Assembly (NCBI GenBank): GCA_031296405.1
Contig: JAVKKH010000012.1
Span: 1-64,000, forward strand
DNA length: 64,000 nucleotides
Origin: Candidatus Tepidifontimicrobium thermophilum
GTDB taxonomy: Bacteria; Sysuimicrobiota; Sysuimicrobiia; Sysuimicrobiales; Sysuimicrobiaceae
Reading direction: 5' to 3'
A model generated the notes under the pieces. That model was not told the DNA's origin and did not search any database. It was given only the letters and a program-made list of their open reading frames with translations. A program made the translations under genes and the position numbers. Of the stretch, positions 14,274 through 23,209 are shown one piece after another (within the stretch, counting starts at the first letter, position 1; every line of letters begins with the position of its first letter).

Positions 14274-15805
14274 CGAACTCCCTCCTGCGCCCGCAACGGC
14301 GCGCAGACCTCCTCGGGGTCGAACAGGAAGAAGGGGTAGCCTCGGTCCGCGGCGACCTCGTGTTCCTGCACCTCCCGCCGCAACGCCTCCAGCTCCGCCT
14401 CCACTTCAGCGATCCGGTCCTGCACGTGGGCCCGCAAAGCCTCGTTGATGGCCCGGATGCGCCGGGCGAGCTCCCGGCGGGCGGACCGGGTCAGGTCCGC
14501 GGCCTCCAGAGCCCGGATGCAGCGCCACTTTTCCTCCACCAGGGGACGCGCCTGGGCGGGGTCGGCCAGGTGGCGGTCCGGGTTGTGCTGCAGGTCCAGC
14601 CACAGACGCTGCGCAGCCCCGTACGCCTCCCGGGGATCTGCGTGTCGCGCCAGCGGGAGATGGAAGGTGGCCGTGAGGACCGCGAAGGGCGGCGGTGTGA
14701 CTCCGAAGAACTCCTCTAGGACCCGGTCGGTGACGCGGTCGTAGCGCGCGCCTCCCACGCCGTGCACGAACAGATCCGCCACCAGAAGCCGCAGGAACAG
14801 GGTGAGGGTGAGGGCCCTGGGGCGCAGGCCCTCCAGCCCACGGTCCGTGAGCTCGCCTACGGGCCTGCCCTCGCAGAACACCACGGGAGGAGCTCCGGGC
14901 CGCACGAATACCGGCCGCCGCTTCCCCTCCCGCACCAGCCAGAAGGGCAACTCCACCCAGTCGCCTTCCCGCCGTAGGTTGGGGAACGGCTGCGCCGGGG
15001 AGCGCAGGCCCTGCTGCCGGCGGTACTCGTCCAGGGCCGCGTTGTGGCAGGCGCGAAAACGCTCCGCATCCTGGGCGATCCAGGCGGCGAACTGGCCGAA
15101 GGCCTGCGTCTCCGACAGCTCGGATACGGTCACCTCCCAGTAGCGGACCTGCCGGTGCTTCGTCTCCAACCGTCTGCGCAGGCCGGCCCCGAAATCGCCC
15201 AGGTGCCGCGCGCGGGAGAGGCTTTCCAGGCCCGCCTGCTCTGCCCGGGAGACCCGCTCCAGGAGCTCCGGGAGACCGAGGGTCCCGAGGTCGTCCCGTA
15301 GCTGTGCGCAGAAAGCCCGCCAGCGGGCCTCCTCGGGTACCGGGGCTGCCTCGAAGGGAACACCGTCGCCGCACTCCACGAGGGTCCGCTGCACCCCCTG
15401 CAGCGTCCCGTCCCGCCTCGGGACTCGGGCACCCCAGGACTGGCACTCGTCGGAGTCCACCACCACGTGCAGCCCGGTCGCCCCCTGGCCCGCGCAGATG
15501 TCCACGGCCCACGTCTTGATCCAGATCCCCGGGTGATACAGGCCGGGCTGGTGGCCGGTGGCGACCCACGGACCGTGGGAGGCCTCAGGGGGCGCGAAGC
15601 CCCAGCGGCCCAGCAGGGCCTGGGCCCGTCCCACGAGCTCGGACCGGGCCTGCGCCCGCAGAGCGCTCAGGGGCCGGCCGAAGACGCTTGCTGCGTCCAG
15701 CCGCCGGGCGGTGGCTTCCGCCAGCTCCAGCCAACGGCTGAACTCAGGCGTGCAGAGGACCTCGCCGTGGCGCGTGGGGATGGACAGCTCGGTCACGTCG
15801 GTCAC
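14261..15805 (-). CDS. BshC-like bacillithiol biosynthesis protein (putative cysteine-adding enzyme)
   Basis: A 514-residue protein. The N-terminal Rossmann-like region has VATGHQPGLYHPGIWIKTW, close to the TGHQPG/TGQQPG motif of BshC. LHVVVDSDECQSWG sits where BshC has its DEDH-type motif. A long C-terminal coiled coil (about residues 440-495, Arg/Glu-rich) is also a BshC feature. BshC joins cysteine to glucosaminyl-malate in bacillithiol synthesis. The neighbouring deacetylase supports this; similarity is distant, so the exact thiol product is uncertain. GTG start at 15805, with GTGA overlap. Confidence 0.6.
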   Translation of the reverse strand: MTDVTELSIPTRHGEVLCTPEFSRWLELAEATARRLDAASVFGRPLSALRAQARSELVGRAQALLGRWGFAPPEASHGPWVATGHQPGLYHPGIWIKTWAVDICAGQGATGLHVVVDSDECQSWGARVPRRDGTLQGVQRTLVECGDGVPFEAAPVPEEARWRAFCAQLRDDLGTLGLPELLERVSRAEQAGLESLSRARHLGDFGAGLRRRLETKHRQVRYWEVTVSELSETQAFGQFAAWIAQDAERFRACHNAALDEYRRQQGLRSPAQPFPNLRREGDWVELPFWLVREGKRRPVFVRPGAPPVVFCEGRPVGELTDRGLEGLRPRALTLTLFLRLLVADLFVHGVGGARYDRVTDRVLEEFFGVTPPPFAVLTATFHLPLARHADPREAYGAAQRLWLDLQHNPDRHLADPAQARPLVEEKWRCIRALEAADLTRSARRELARRIRAINEALRAHVQDRIAEVEAELEALRREVQEHEVAADRGYPFFLFDPEEVCAPLRAQEGVRCGR

Positions 15806-16482
15806 ACTAACCCCTCCAGGTTCCGCACCCCGAGCTCCTCCCGCAGGAGGAAGGGCTCCCCGTACGAGACGCCCACCAGGGAACCGAAGTAGCGGGCGGC
15901 ATCCCGCACCGCCTCCAGGACCCAGGAGTTGCCCCGCTCAACTCCGAACTGGCTCTCGTACGCGCGCAGGCTCTCCATCTTGCGCTCCAGCGTCTCGCTC
16001 ACGTCGAACACGAAGGACGGCCGCCGCACCATGCGGTAGTGGGTGGAGAAGAAGTGCACGACCCGGCGCGGGTAGTGGGGCTCCCCCGGGATGTCCGTGT
16101 GGGTCAGCTTGGCGTAGAACCGCGCCGCCTCACACAGGGTGGCGGCCTGGACGTGGTCGGGGTGGGCGTCCTCCCAGTACGGCACGAACAGCCACTCGGG
16201 CCGCACCGCCCGGATCACCGCAGCCACCTTCTTGCGCGCCTCCACCCCGTCCAGCAGGAAACGGTTGGGCAGGTCCAGGATCTGGCGCTCCACGCCGAGA
16301 ATCCGCGCCGCCCGTTCCGCCTCCCGCCGCCGCCGCTCCGGCGTGCCCACCGGGGTGGGCTCGCCATCGGTGAGGTCGCACACCACCACCCGCCAGCCCT
16401 GCGCCACCAGCGCGGCCATGGTACCACCCATGGCGATCTCCGCGTCGTCGGGGTGAGGGGCCAGGACCAGGACCGTCTTCAC
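15802..16482 (-). CDS. PIG-L/LmbE family deacetylase, BshB1-like
   Basis: A 226-residue zinc deacetylase with the PHPDD motif (LVLAPHPDDAEIAMGG), a second metal motif HPDH (WEDAHPDHVQA) and DLTDGEPTPVGTPERR, which is closely BshB1-like. BshB1 removes the acetyl group from GlcNAc-malate to give glucosaminyl-malate, the substrate of BshC. The BshC-like gene follows with a 4-base overlap. No bshA (malate glycosyltransferase) is in the window. Start GTG at 16482. Confidence 0.85.
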   Translation of the reverse strand: MKTVLVLAPHPDDAEIAMGGTMAALVAQGWRVVVCDLTDGEPTPVGTPERRRREAERAARILGVERQILDLPNRFLLDGVEARKKVAAVIRAVRPEWLFVPYWEDAHPDHVQAATLCEAARFYAKLTHTDIPGEPHYPRRVVHFFSTHYRMVRRPSFVFDVSETLERKMESLRAYESQFGVERGNSWVLEAVRDAARYFGSLVGVSYGEPFLLREELGVRNLEGLV

Positions 16483-17222
16483 CGCGCGCCCGCCTCCCCG
16501 CTGGAGGCCGGCTGCTGCAGCCACCGAGCCGCCTCCCGCTCCAGCACCTGCAGGTAGTAACGCAGCCGGACCTCCGGGTCGTCCAGACCGCCCCAGAACC
16601 GGCGGTGGGGGTTCTTGTAGATGCGACCGATGGGGATCTCCCGGACCCGCAGCCCCCACCGGGCAGCCTGCACCCACACCTGCAGGGGCATGCCGTAGGA
16701 GGGCTCGTCCAGCTGCATCCGCCGCAGGGCGTCGGCCCGATACGCTTTGAACCCGCAGAAGGCGTCCGTGAGCCGGTAGCCCGTGAGCGCGTTCACCCGC
16801 TCGGTGACCTCCCGGTTGATCCGCAGCCGATCCGGGGGCGGCTCCTGGCCCCGAGACGAACCGGGGAGGTACCGGCTGCCGGACACGATGTCCGCGTCCT
16901 CCAAAGCACTCAGCAGGTCCGGGATCAGGTACGGCTCGTGCTGGGCGTCGCAGTCCATGGTGACCACTGCGTCGTAGCCGTGGTCGAGGGCGTAGCGGAA
17001 GCCGTCGATGAGGGAGGCGCCGTAGCCGCGATTCTCCGGGTGGCGGATCACCCGAACCTCCGGGAAGCGGGCCAGGATCTCCGCGGAGCCGTCCGTGGAG
17101 CCGTCGTCCACCACCAAGACGTCCGTCCCGGGTGGCGCGTAGTGCAGCACCGCCTCCAGGACCTCCTGGAGGGTCGCCTCCTCGTTGTACAGGGGCATCA
17201 CCACCAGGACACGCCCGCTCAT
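16479..17222 (-). CDS. Family 2 glycosyltransferase, dolichyl/polyprenyl-phosphate mannose synthase-like
   Basis: A 247-residue GT-A enzyme: MPLYNEE, VLVVDDGSTDGS, NRGYGASL, the metal-binding VTMDCDAQHEP (DxD type) and SGSRY. There are no membrane helices, so it resembles Dpm1-type enzymes that load a sugar on polyprenyl phosphate, or a soluble GT2. It is not BshA, which is a GT4 protein. Starts with ATG at 17222 inside the heme/thiol operon; the acceptor is unknown. Confidence 0.8.
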   Translation of the reverse strand: MSGRVLVVMPLYNEEATLQEVLEAVLHYAPPGTDVLVVDDGSTDGSAEILARFPEVRVIRHPENRGYGASLIDGFRYALDHGYDAVVTMDCDAQHEPYLIPDLLSALEDADIVSGSRYLPGSSRGQEPPPDRLRINREVTERVNALTGYRLTDAFCGFKAYRADALRRMQLDEPSYGMPLQVWVQAARWGLRVREIPIGRIYKNPHRRFWGGLDDPEVRLRYYLQVLEREAARWLQQPASSGEAGAR

Positions 17223-18499
17223 ACGGCCTCCTGGAACGCCCCCCGGGCCGCCTGGAGGATCCGGTCCACCTCCTGCTCGCCGTGGGCGGCGGACAGAAAC
17301 CAGGCCTCGAAGGGCGAGGGCGGCAGGTACACCCCTCGGGACAGCATACCGTGGAAGAACCGGGCGAATCGCGCCACGTCAGAGTTGCGGGCCGTGGCGT
17401 AGTCCACCACCCGCTGCGGCGTGAAGAACACCGTCAGCATGGAGCCCACTCGGTTCACCCACACCTCCACGCCCGCCTGCCGGGCCGCGTCCTGTAACCC
17501 CTCCTCGAGCACGTGGCCCCAGTGCTCCAGCCGCGCGTAGACCGCTCCATCTTCCAGCACCCCCAAGGTGGCGAGCCCCGCCCGCACCGCGACGGGGTTT
17601 CCCGAGAGGGTGCCCGCCTGGTAGACGGGGCCCTCGGGCGCCACCAGCCGCATGAGGTCGGCCCGGCCGCCGTAGGCGGCCAAGGGGAAGCCGCCGCCGA
17701 TGACCTTCCCAAGGCACGTGAGGTCTGCCCGTACCCCGAACACCTCCTGGGCCGCGCCGTACCGCAACCGGAAGCCCGTGATGACCTCGTCGAACACCAG
17801 CAGCGCGCCGTAACGGGCCGTGAGCTCCCGCAACCCCTCTAGGAAGCCCGGCTCGGGGGGAACGGTGCCCATGTTGCCCGCCACGGGCTCCACCAACACC
17901 GCCGCGATCTCGTGCCCGCGCCGCTCGAAAAAAGCCCGCGCCGCGTCCAAGTCGTTGTACGGAAGGGAAACGGTGGCCTGCACCGCCGAGGGCGGCACCC
18001 CCGCGCTGTCGGGCAGGTCGAAGGTGGCCACCCCCGAACCCGCGCGCACCAGCAGGGCGTCCGCGTGGCCGTGGTAGCCGCCATCGAACTTCACCACCCC
18101 CTCGCGGCCCGTGGCAGCCCGAGCCACCCGCAGGGCGCTCATGACCGCCTCGGTGCCCGAGTTCACCAACCGGACCGCCTCCACCGACGGCACCGCTGCG
18201 CACAGCCGCTCGCAGAACTCCACCTCCCACGGTGTGGGCGCGCCGAAGCTGCTCCCGTCGGCCACCGCCTGCTGCGCTGCCCGCACCACCGCCGGGTGCG
18301 CGTGGCCCAGGATCAGCGCCCCCCAGGAGTTCACGCAGTCCACGTAGCGCCGTCCGTCTGCGTCCTCCACGTACGCGCCGTTGCCCCGCACGAGGAAGGG
18401 CGGATTTCCCCCCACCGCGCGGAACGCCCGGACCGGGCTGCTGACCCCCCCGGGCATCACGCGCCGGGCCCGCCGGAACAGTTCCTCCGAAGCCGTCAC
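17219..18499 (-). CDS. hemL: Glutamate-1-semialdehyde 2,1-aminomutase
   Basis: A 426-residue PLP enzyme converting glutamate-1-semialdehyde to 5-aminolevulinate, the second step of the C5 pathway. Seen motifs: MPGGVSSPVRAF near the start, NSGTEAVMSALRVAR, FDGGYHGHADA, LVFDEVITGFRL and the PLP lysine in LGKVIGGGFPL. Length is normal for the family. GTG start at 18499 overlaps the hemB stop by 4 bases. Confidence 0.96.
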   Translation of the reverse strand: MTASEELFRRARRVMPGGVSSPVRAFRAVGGNPPFLVRGNGAYVEDADGRRYVDCVNSWGALILGHAHPAVVRAAQQAVADGSSFGAPTPWEVEFCERLCAAVPSVEAVRLVNSGTEAVMSALRVARAATGREGVVKFDGGYHGHADALLVRAGSGVATFDLPDSAGVPPSAVQATVSLPYNDLDAARAFFERRGHEIAAVLVEPVAGNMGTVPPEPGFLEGLRELTARYGALLVFDEVITGFRLRYGAAQEVFGVRADLTCLGKVIGGGFPLAAYGGRADLMRLVAPEGPVYQAGTLSGNPVAVRAGLATLGVLEDGAVYARLEHWGHVLEEGLQDAARQAGVEVWVNRVGSMLTVFFTPQRVVDYATARNSDVARFARFFHGMLSRGVYLPPSPFEAWFLSAAHGEQEVDRILQAARGAFQEAV

Positions 18500-19476
18500 C
18501 GCAGCAGCCGTGCAGCGTCCTTCGCGAAGTACGTGAGGATCCAGTCCGCGCCCGCGCGGCGGATGGCCAGCAGGACCTCCATCATGGCCGACTCCAGGTC
18601 CAGCCAGCCCCGCTGCGCCGCCGCGTGCAGCATGGCGTACTCCCCGCTGACACAGTACGCGGCCACGGGGACCTCCCAGCGCTCCCGCACCGCCCGCACC
18701 ACGTCCAGGTACGGGAGGGCGGGCTTGACCATCACCGCGTCCGCACCCTCCGCCACCTCCTCCTCCACCCGGCGCAGGGCGGCCCGCAGGTTCGCCGGCG
18801 CCAGCTGGTAGGCCCGTCGATGGCCGAACCGCGGGGCAGATTCCGCGGCGTCCCGGAACGGCCCGTAGAAGGTGGAGGCGAACTTGGCCGCGTAGCTCAG
18901 GATCGCCACCTGCGGGAAGCCCGCCCCGTCCAGGGCGCGCCGGATGGCGGCCACCTGCCCGTCCATGACCCCGCTGGGCGCGATCACGTCCGCCCCCGCC
19001 CGCGCCTGGCTGGCGGCGATGCGGCCGTACAGTTCCAGCGTACGGTCGTTGTCCACCGTCTCCGGCCCCTCGGCCAGCACCCCGCAGTGGCCGTGGTCGG
19101 TGTACTCACACAGGCACAGGTCGGCCATCAACGCCACCCGGTCTCCGAACTCCGACCGGAGGGTCCGCAGGGCACGCTGAACGACGCCCTGCTCGTCCCA
19201 CGCCCCGCTGCCCACCGCGTCCTTGTGGGCGGGGATCCCGAACAGGATCACCGCACCCACGCCCAGCTCCACCAGCTCCCCCACCTCCTTCACCAGGCTG
19301 GGGAGGGTGTGCTGCACCTGACCCGGGAGCGAAGGGATGGGGAGCGGTTCCGGAATCCCCTCCTTCACGAACAGGGGCGCGATCAGGTGACGGGGCGAAA
19401 GCTCCACCTCCTGGGAAATCCTCCGCAGCGCCTCCGTGCGCCGCAGGCGTCTGCTGCGGAACGCGGGAAAGCTCAT
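18496..19476 (-). CDS. hemB: Delta-aminolevulinic acid dehydratase (porphobilinogen synthase)
   Basis: A 326-residue enzyme joining two 5-aminolevulinates to porphobilinogen. The Schiff-base lysines are in LSYAAKFASTFYGPFRDA and ADAVMVKPALPYLD. The cysteine-rich LCLCEYTDHGHCG indicates the zinc-dependent form. ATG at 19476 overlaps the hemD stop by 4 bases. Confidence 0.96.
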   Translation of the reverse strand: MSFPAFRSRRLRRTEALRRISQEVELSPRHLIAPLFVKEGIPEPLPIPSLPGQVQHTLPSLVKEVGELVELGVGAVILFGIPAHKDAVGSGAWDEQGVVQRALRTLRSEFGDRVALMADLCLCEYTDHGHCGVLAEGPETVDNDRTLELYGRIAASQARAGADVIAPSGVMDGQVAAIRRALDGAGFPQVAILSYAAKFASTFYGPFRDAAESAPRFGHRRAYQLAPANLRAALRRVEEEVAEGADAVMVKPALPYLDVVRAVRERWEVPVAAYCVSGEYAMLHAAAQRGWLDLESAMMEVLLAIRRAGADWILTYFAKDAARLLR

Positions 19477-20264
19477 TGGGACCCCTCCCCTCCTGCCACG
19501 AGGACGCGGACCACCGCCTCCACCAACCCCTCCTGGGTGTAGGTGTGCGCGATCCCCACCACCTGCAGTCCTGCCCGACCTGCCGCGGACGCAGTCACTG
19601 GTCCGATACACACCACGGGCACCGACCGCAGCAGGTCCAGGCCACCGCACAGCCGTACCGCCGCGCTGACCGCGGAGGGGCTGGCGAACGCGGCTAGGTC
19701 CACACCCCGCCGGAGCACCTGTTGCAGCCGCTCGGCTTCATTGTACGCGGGCTCCGTGCGGTAGGCGGCCACCACCTCCACCCGGGCTCCCAGGCCGCGG
19801 AGGCCTTCGGGGAGGACGTCCCGGGCCTCCTGGGCGCGCACCACCAGCACCCGCGCCCCGCGGACTCCCTGCTGGCGGAAGGAGTCCACCAGGGACTCCG
19901 CCACGTAACGGGCCGGCTGCAGGTGCACAGGCCAGCCCAGCTGCCGTGCCGCCTGTGCGGTCGCCGGCCCGATGCACGCCACGCGCAGGCCTGCAGGCCA
20001 ACGGGCGTCACCTCGGCCTGTCCACTGCGCGAGCGCCCGCACCCCGTTGCGGCTGGTGAACACCACCCAGTCGTAGGCATGCAGGGTGGCGGCCGCCTGC
20101 CGGAGGGGCTGGGGGTCCTGCGGCGGGAGCACGCGGATGACGGGCACCGCGTGCACGGTGGCCCCCAGGGCTTCCAACGCGGCCCTGAGGCCTTCCGCCT
20201 GCTCCGCCGGCCGCGTGACCAGCACCGTGCGGCCCTCCAGAGGCCGGGCGGGCTCCCTATTCAC
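19473..20264 (-). CDS. hemD: Uroporphyrinogen-III synthase
   Basis: A 263-residue two-domain protein: EGRTVLVTRPAEQAEGLRAALEALGA starts domain 1, DWVVFTSRNGVRAL and ACIGPATAQAAR follow, and domain 2 has LAAFASPSAVSAAV and VVCIGPVTASAAGRAG. This is the usual HemD pattern, which closes and inverts ring D of hydroxymethylbilane. Start GTG at 20264, GTGA overlap with the hemC stop. Confidence 0.92.
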   Translation of the reverse strand: MNREPARPLEGRTVLVTRPAEQAEGLRAALEALGATVHAVPVIRVLPPQDPQPLRQAAATLHAYDWVVFTSRNGVRALAQWTGRGDARWPAGLRVACIGPATAQAARQLGWPVHLQPARYVAESLVDSFRQQGVRGARVLVVRAQEARDVLPEGLRGLGARVEVVAAYRTEPAYNEAERLQQVLRRGVDLAAFASPSAVSAAVRLCGGLDLLRSVPVVCIGPVTASAAGRAGLQVVGIAHTYTQEGLVEAVVRVLVAGGEGSQ

Positions 20265-21163
20265 GGCCCGCCTCCCATCAAGGACAGAAACGGCCGTACC
20301 TCCTCCGCGACCTCGTGTCCCAGGCGCTCCGGATCGTCCGGCCGCCCCTCGCGCCGCGCGGACACCTGGCGGCTTCCGTCCTCCGACAGCACCCGCACCT
20401 GCAAACACAGCCGGTCGCCCTCCACGGTGGCCAGAGCCCCCACGGGGAGCGTGCAGCCGCCTCCCAGGGCCCTCAGGAAAGCCCGCTCGGCGCGGACCGC
20501 GGCGCGGGTGGGCGGGTGGTCGATCTGGCGTGTCAGTTCCACCAGCGGGGCGTCGGACTCCCGCACCTGCACGGCCAGCGCCCCCTGCGCGGGAGCCGGC
20601 AACATCACCTCCGGGTCCAGGTACTGCCGGATCCGGTCCTCCCACCCGCCGCGCACCAGCCCTGCCGCCGCCAGCACCGCGGCTTCCACTTCTCCCGCGT
20701 CCACCTTACGCAAGCGGGTGTCCACGTTCCCGCGCAGGGGTACGACCTCCAGGTCCCGGCGGTACGCCAGGAGCTGCGCCCTCCGACGCGGGCTGCTGGT
20801 GCCGACCCGAGCTCCTCGGGGCAGGGCGTCCAGAGTCGGCCACCGGCCGACCAGGGCATCCCTCGCATCCTCCCGCGGTGGGGTCGCGGCCACCACCAAT
20901 CCACCCGGGGTCTCCGTGGGGAGATCCTTCAGGCTGTGCACCACCAGATCCACGGTGCCCTCCAGCAGGGCCCGCTCCAGTTCGCGGGTGAACCAGCCGA
21001 CGCCGCCCAGCTCCGCGATGGGCCGGGAAGAACGATCGCCCGCGGTACGCACGGGCACCACGTGGAATTGCAGTCGGGGGTCTGCGCGCCGCAGCAGCTG
21101 CAACACCCAGTCGGTCTGACGCCGGCTGAGGGAGCTGGCCCGGGTGCCGACTCGCAGGGTCAA
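20261..21163 (-). CDS. hemC: Hydroxymethylbilane synthase (porphobilinogen deaminase)
   Basis: A 300-residue enzyme that joins four porphobilinogens. Motifs: RVGTRASSLSRRQTDWV, VHSLKDLPTE, GTSSPRRRAQL, RGNVDTRLRKVD, APAQGALAVQ, and C in LGGGCTLPVGA that carries the dipyrromethane cofactor. The start is TTG at 21163, overlapping the hemA stop by 4 bases (TTGA); it has no strong Shine-Dalgarno and probably relies on coupling. Confidence 0.95.
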   Translation of the reverse strand: MTLRVGTRASSLSRRQTDWVLQLLRRADPRLQFHVVPVRTAGDRSSRPIAELGGVGWFTRELERALLEGTVDLVVHSLKDLPTETPGGLVVAATPPREDARDALVGRWPTLDALPRGARVGTSSPRRRAQLLAYRRDLEVVPLRGNVDTRLRKVDAGEVEAAVLAAAGLVRGGWEDRIRQYLDPEVMLPAPAQGALAVQVRESDAPLVELTRQIDHPPTRAAVRAERAFLRALGGGCTLPVGALATVEGDRLCLQVRVLSEDGSRQVSARREGRPDDPERLGHEVAEEVRPFLSLMGGGP

Positions 21164-22458
21164 CGGCCGGCTTTGGACTCTCCCGCAGCCTGAGGCCCGT
21201 CCACCTCGAAGCCCAGCAGGGTGCGGGCGGCTTCCACGTACACCGAGTCCTCGCGCCGCGCGATCTCCTTCAGACGGACGATGGGACCGTGCAGCAGTCG
21301 GTTGACCACCGACTGCAGCAGCCCTCGCACCGCCTCCCGCTCTTCTTCCGTCAGCCCGCGGAGGCGGGGCAGGGCCCTGCGCCATTCTTCCTCCGCGACC
21401 GCCTCCGCGCGGGCGCGCAGGGCGGTGATGAGGGGGACCACCTTCAGGGAGCGGAGCCAGGCGGCGAACCGGTCCAATTCCTCCGCCACGATCCCCTCTG
21501 CGTGTGCGATCTCCGCCTGCCGTGCCTGCCGCGCGGCCTCGCTGACCGCCCGCAGGTCGTCCACGTTCAACAGGCGCACCCCCGGCAGCTGACCTACCGC
21601 AGGGTGCACGTCCCGGGGCACCGCGATGTCCACGATGAGCAGCGGTTCCCGCCGGCCCTGCACCGCCTGCGCCACCAGCTCCGGCTCCACCACCGGGTGC
21701 GGGGCCGCGGTGGAGGTCACCAGGATGTCCGCCCGCGCCAGGGAACTGCCCAGCTCGTCGAACCGCACCGCCATCCCGCCCAGCCGCTCCGCCAGCGGGC
21801 GGGCGTGTTCCAGGGTGCGGTTGCACACCACTACGGCCCCGCAGCCTGCCTCCAGCAAGTGCCGGACCGTGAGCTCCGCCATCTCCCCGGCGCCCAGGAC
21901 CAGGACGCGCCGGCCGGCGAGCCCGCCCAACAGCCGACGGGCCAGCTCCACCGCGGCCTCCGGGACGGACAGCGAGCCGCGCTCGATCCCGGTGCGCTGC
22001 CGGACCCGGCGGCCCGCGGCGATGGCGTGGCGGAACAGGGCGTCCAGCAGCGGGCCGGTGGCACGGGCACCGCGGGCTGCGCCGAAGGCCTCCCGCACCT
22101 GGCCGAGGATTTGGACCTCACCCACCATCATGGAGTCCAACCCCGCGGCCACTCGGAACAGGTGCCGGACCGCCTCGAGCCCCCACAGGGCGTACACGTA
22201 GGGCTCCATCTCCCGGGGTGCAAGCCCGTGGTAGTCGCACCAGAAGTCCAAGACCGCGCGGGTCCCCACGGAGGCGTCCTCGGCCACCACGTAGGCCTCC
22301 GTGCGGTTGCAGGTGGACAGAATGACCGCCTCGTGGAGGCCCTCCCGCGCCCGAAGGAGGGCGGAGGCCGTCCCCAGACGACTCTCCAGGAACGCCACCC
22401 GCTCCCGAACCTCCACCGGCGCGGTCCGGTGACTGGTACCGACGCAGAGGATGTTCAT
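21160..22458 (-). CDS. hemA: Glutamyl-tRNA reductase
   Basis: A 432-residue enzyme making glutamate-1-semialdehyde from glutamyl-tRNA, the committed step of the C5 route. It opens MNILCVGTSHRTAPVEVRE and has the catalytic cysteine in LSTCNRTEAYV. The NADPH domain reads VLVLGAGEMAE, and a C-terminal dimerisation helix follows. ATG at 22458 is chosen because it begins the conserved core and lies about 10 bases after the promoter's expected start; no clear Shine-Dalgarno is seen. First gene of the 13-gene hem-bsh-ccm operon. Confidence 0.95.
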   Translation of the reverse strand: MNILCVGTSHRTAPVEVRERVAFLESRLGTASALLRAREGLHEAVILSTCNRTEAYVVAEDASVGTRAVLDFWCDYHGLAPREMEPYVYALWGLEAVRHLFRVAAGLDSMMVGEVQILGQVREAFGAARGARATGPLLDALFRHAIAAGRRVRQRTGIERGSLSVPEAAVELARRLLGGLAGRRVLVLGAGEMAELTVRHLLEAGCGAVVVCNRTLEHARPLAERLGGMAVRFDELGSSLARADILVTSTAAPHPVVEPELVAQAVQGRREPLLIVDIAVPRDVHPAVGQLPGVRLLNVDDLRAVSEAARQARQAEIAHAEGIVAEELDRFAAWLRSLKVVPLITALRARAEAVAEEEWRRALPRLRGLTEEEREAVRGLLQSVVNRLLHGPIVRLKEIARREDSVYVEAARTLLGFEVDGPQAAGESKAGR

Positions 22459-22474
22459 GGCAATTTCTGGGTCG

Positions 22475-22503
22475 AGAATAGCCCCCGGGCCGGGGGGCGT
22501 CAA
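22475..22503 (-). promoter_or_regulatory. Sigma70-type promoter of the hemA operon
   Basis: Minus strand: -35 TTGACG (22498-22503), spacer of exactly 17 bases, -10 TATTCT (22475-22480). The spacer is nearly palindromic and contains the 13-mer CCCCGGGCCGGGG (plus-strand reading), also present in the hpt-operon promoter. The leader before the hemA ATG would be only about 10 bases. Confidence 0.75.
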
Positions 22504-22516
22504 ACGGCCGGGCTGC

Positions 22517-23209
22517 CTACAGGAACCGGACCCCGTTGATCTGCAGCTTGAAGGCGCAGCCCAGGTGCTCCGCCGCCCGACGGCACATGACCATGCGGGA
22601 CAGGAAGATCTCGAAGTACTCCATCACCGGCGCCTTCTCCGTATTGATGGTCAGCTCTAGGGTGATCTCCCTGGCCCGCTCGTCCACCCGCAGGAAGGAG
22701 TGCTCCACCGCGTAGTTCACCCGGTCGTGGATGTCGAAGGTGGCGGGGTCAGGGTTGCGGACCCGGCTGCGGTGCACGTCCGACTTGTCCGCCAGGATCA
22801 CCGCGGCCCCAACCGGGCTCACGGGCTGCCCGTGGGACTCCTCGTGGTTGCCGATGGCGCTCATCACCACCGCCCGCTCCGTGGGGTCCATCCCCAGCCG
22901 CTGCAGGATGGCCCCGGCCAGCAAGGCGCCCGTGTGCTCATGGTTCAGCCGGCTGACGAGGTTGCCGATGTCGTGCAGGTACCCGGCGATGGCTGCCAGC
23001 TCGCACTCCCGCTCGGGGTAGCCCAAGCGGCGAAGGATGTTGTAGGCGATGCGGCTGGTGAGGGACGCGTGCCGCACCCCGTGCTCCGTGTAGCCCAGAA
23101 CCCCCAGGGACTCGTTGGCCCGCTCCACGTACGCGGCCACCTCCGGGTCGTGCCGGACCACCTCCACCGTCACCCGGGTGGGGACCAGGGCAGGGGTCGG
23201 CTCAGGCAT
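22517..23209 (-). CDS. HD-domain phosphohydrolase
   Basis: A 230-residue protein with HD-superfamily metal motifs: EHGVRHASL, AGYLHDIGN (the HD pair), NHEHTG and ADKSDVHRSRV. Such proteins hydrolyse phosphate esters or nucleotides; the substrate is not predictable. An extra C-terminal region with LELTINTEKAPVMEY follows the catalytic core. The ATG at 23209 overlaps the glutamate dehydrogenase stop by 8 bases, so the two are cotranscribed. Confidence 0.8.
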   Translation of the reverse strand: MPEPTPALVPTRVTVEVVRHDPEVAAYVERANESLGVLGYTEHGVRHASLTSRIAYNILRRLGYPERECELAAIAGYLHDIGNLVSRLNHEHTGALLAGAILQRLGMDPTERAVVMSAIGNHEESHGQPVSPVGAAVILADKSDVHRSRVRNPDPATFDIHDRVNYAVEHSFLRVDERAREITLELTINTEKAPVMEYFEIFLSRMVMCRRAAEHLGCAFKLQINGVRFL

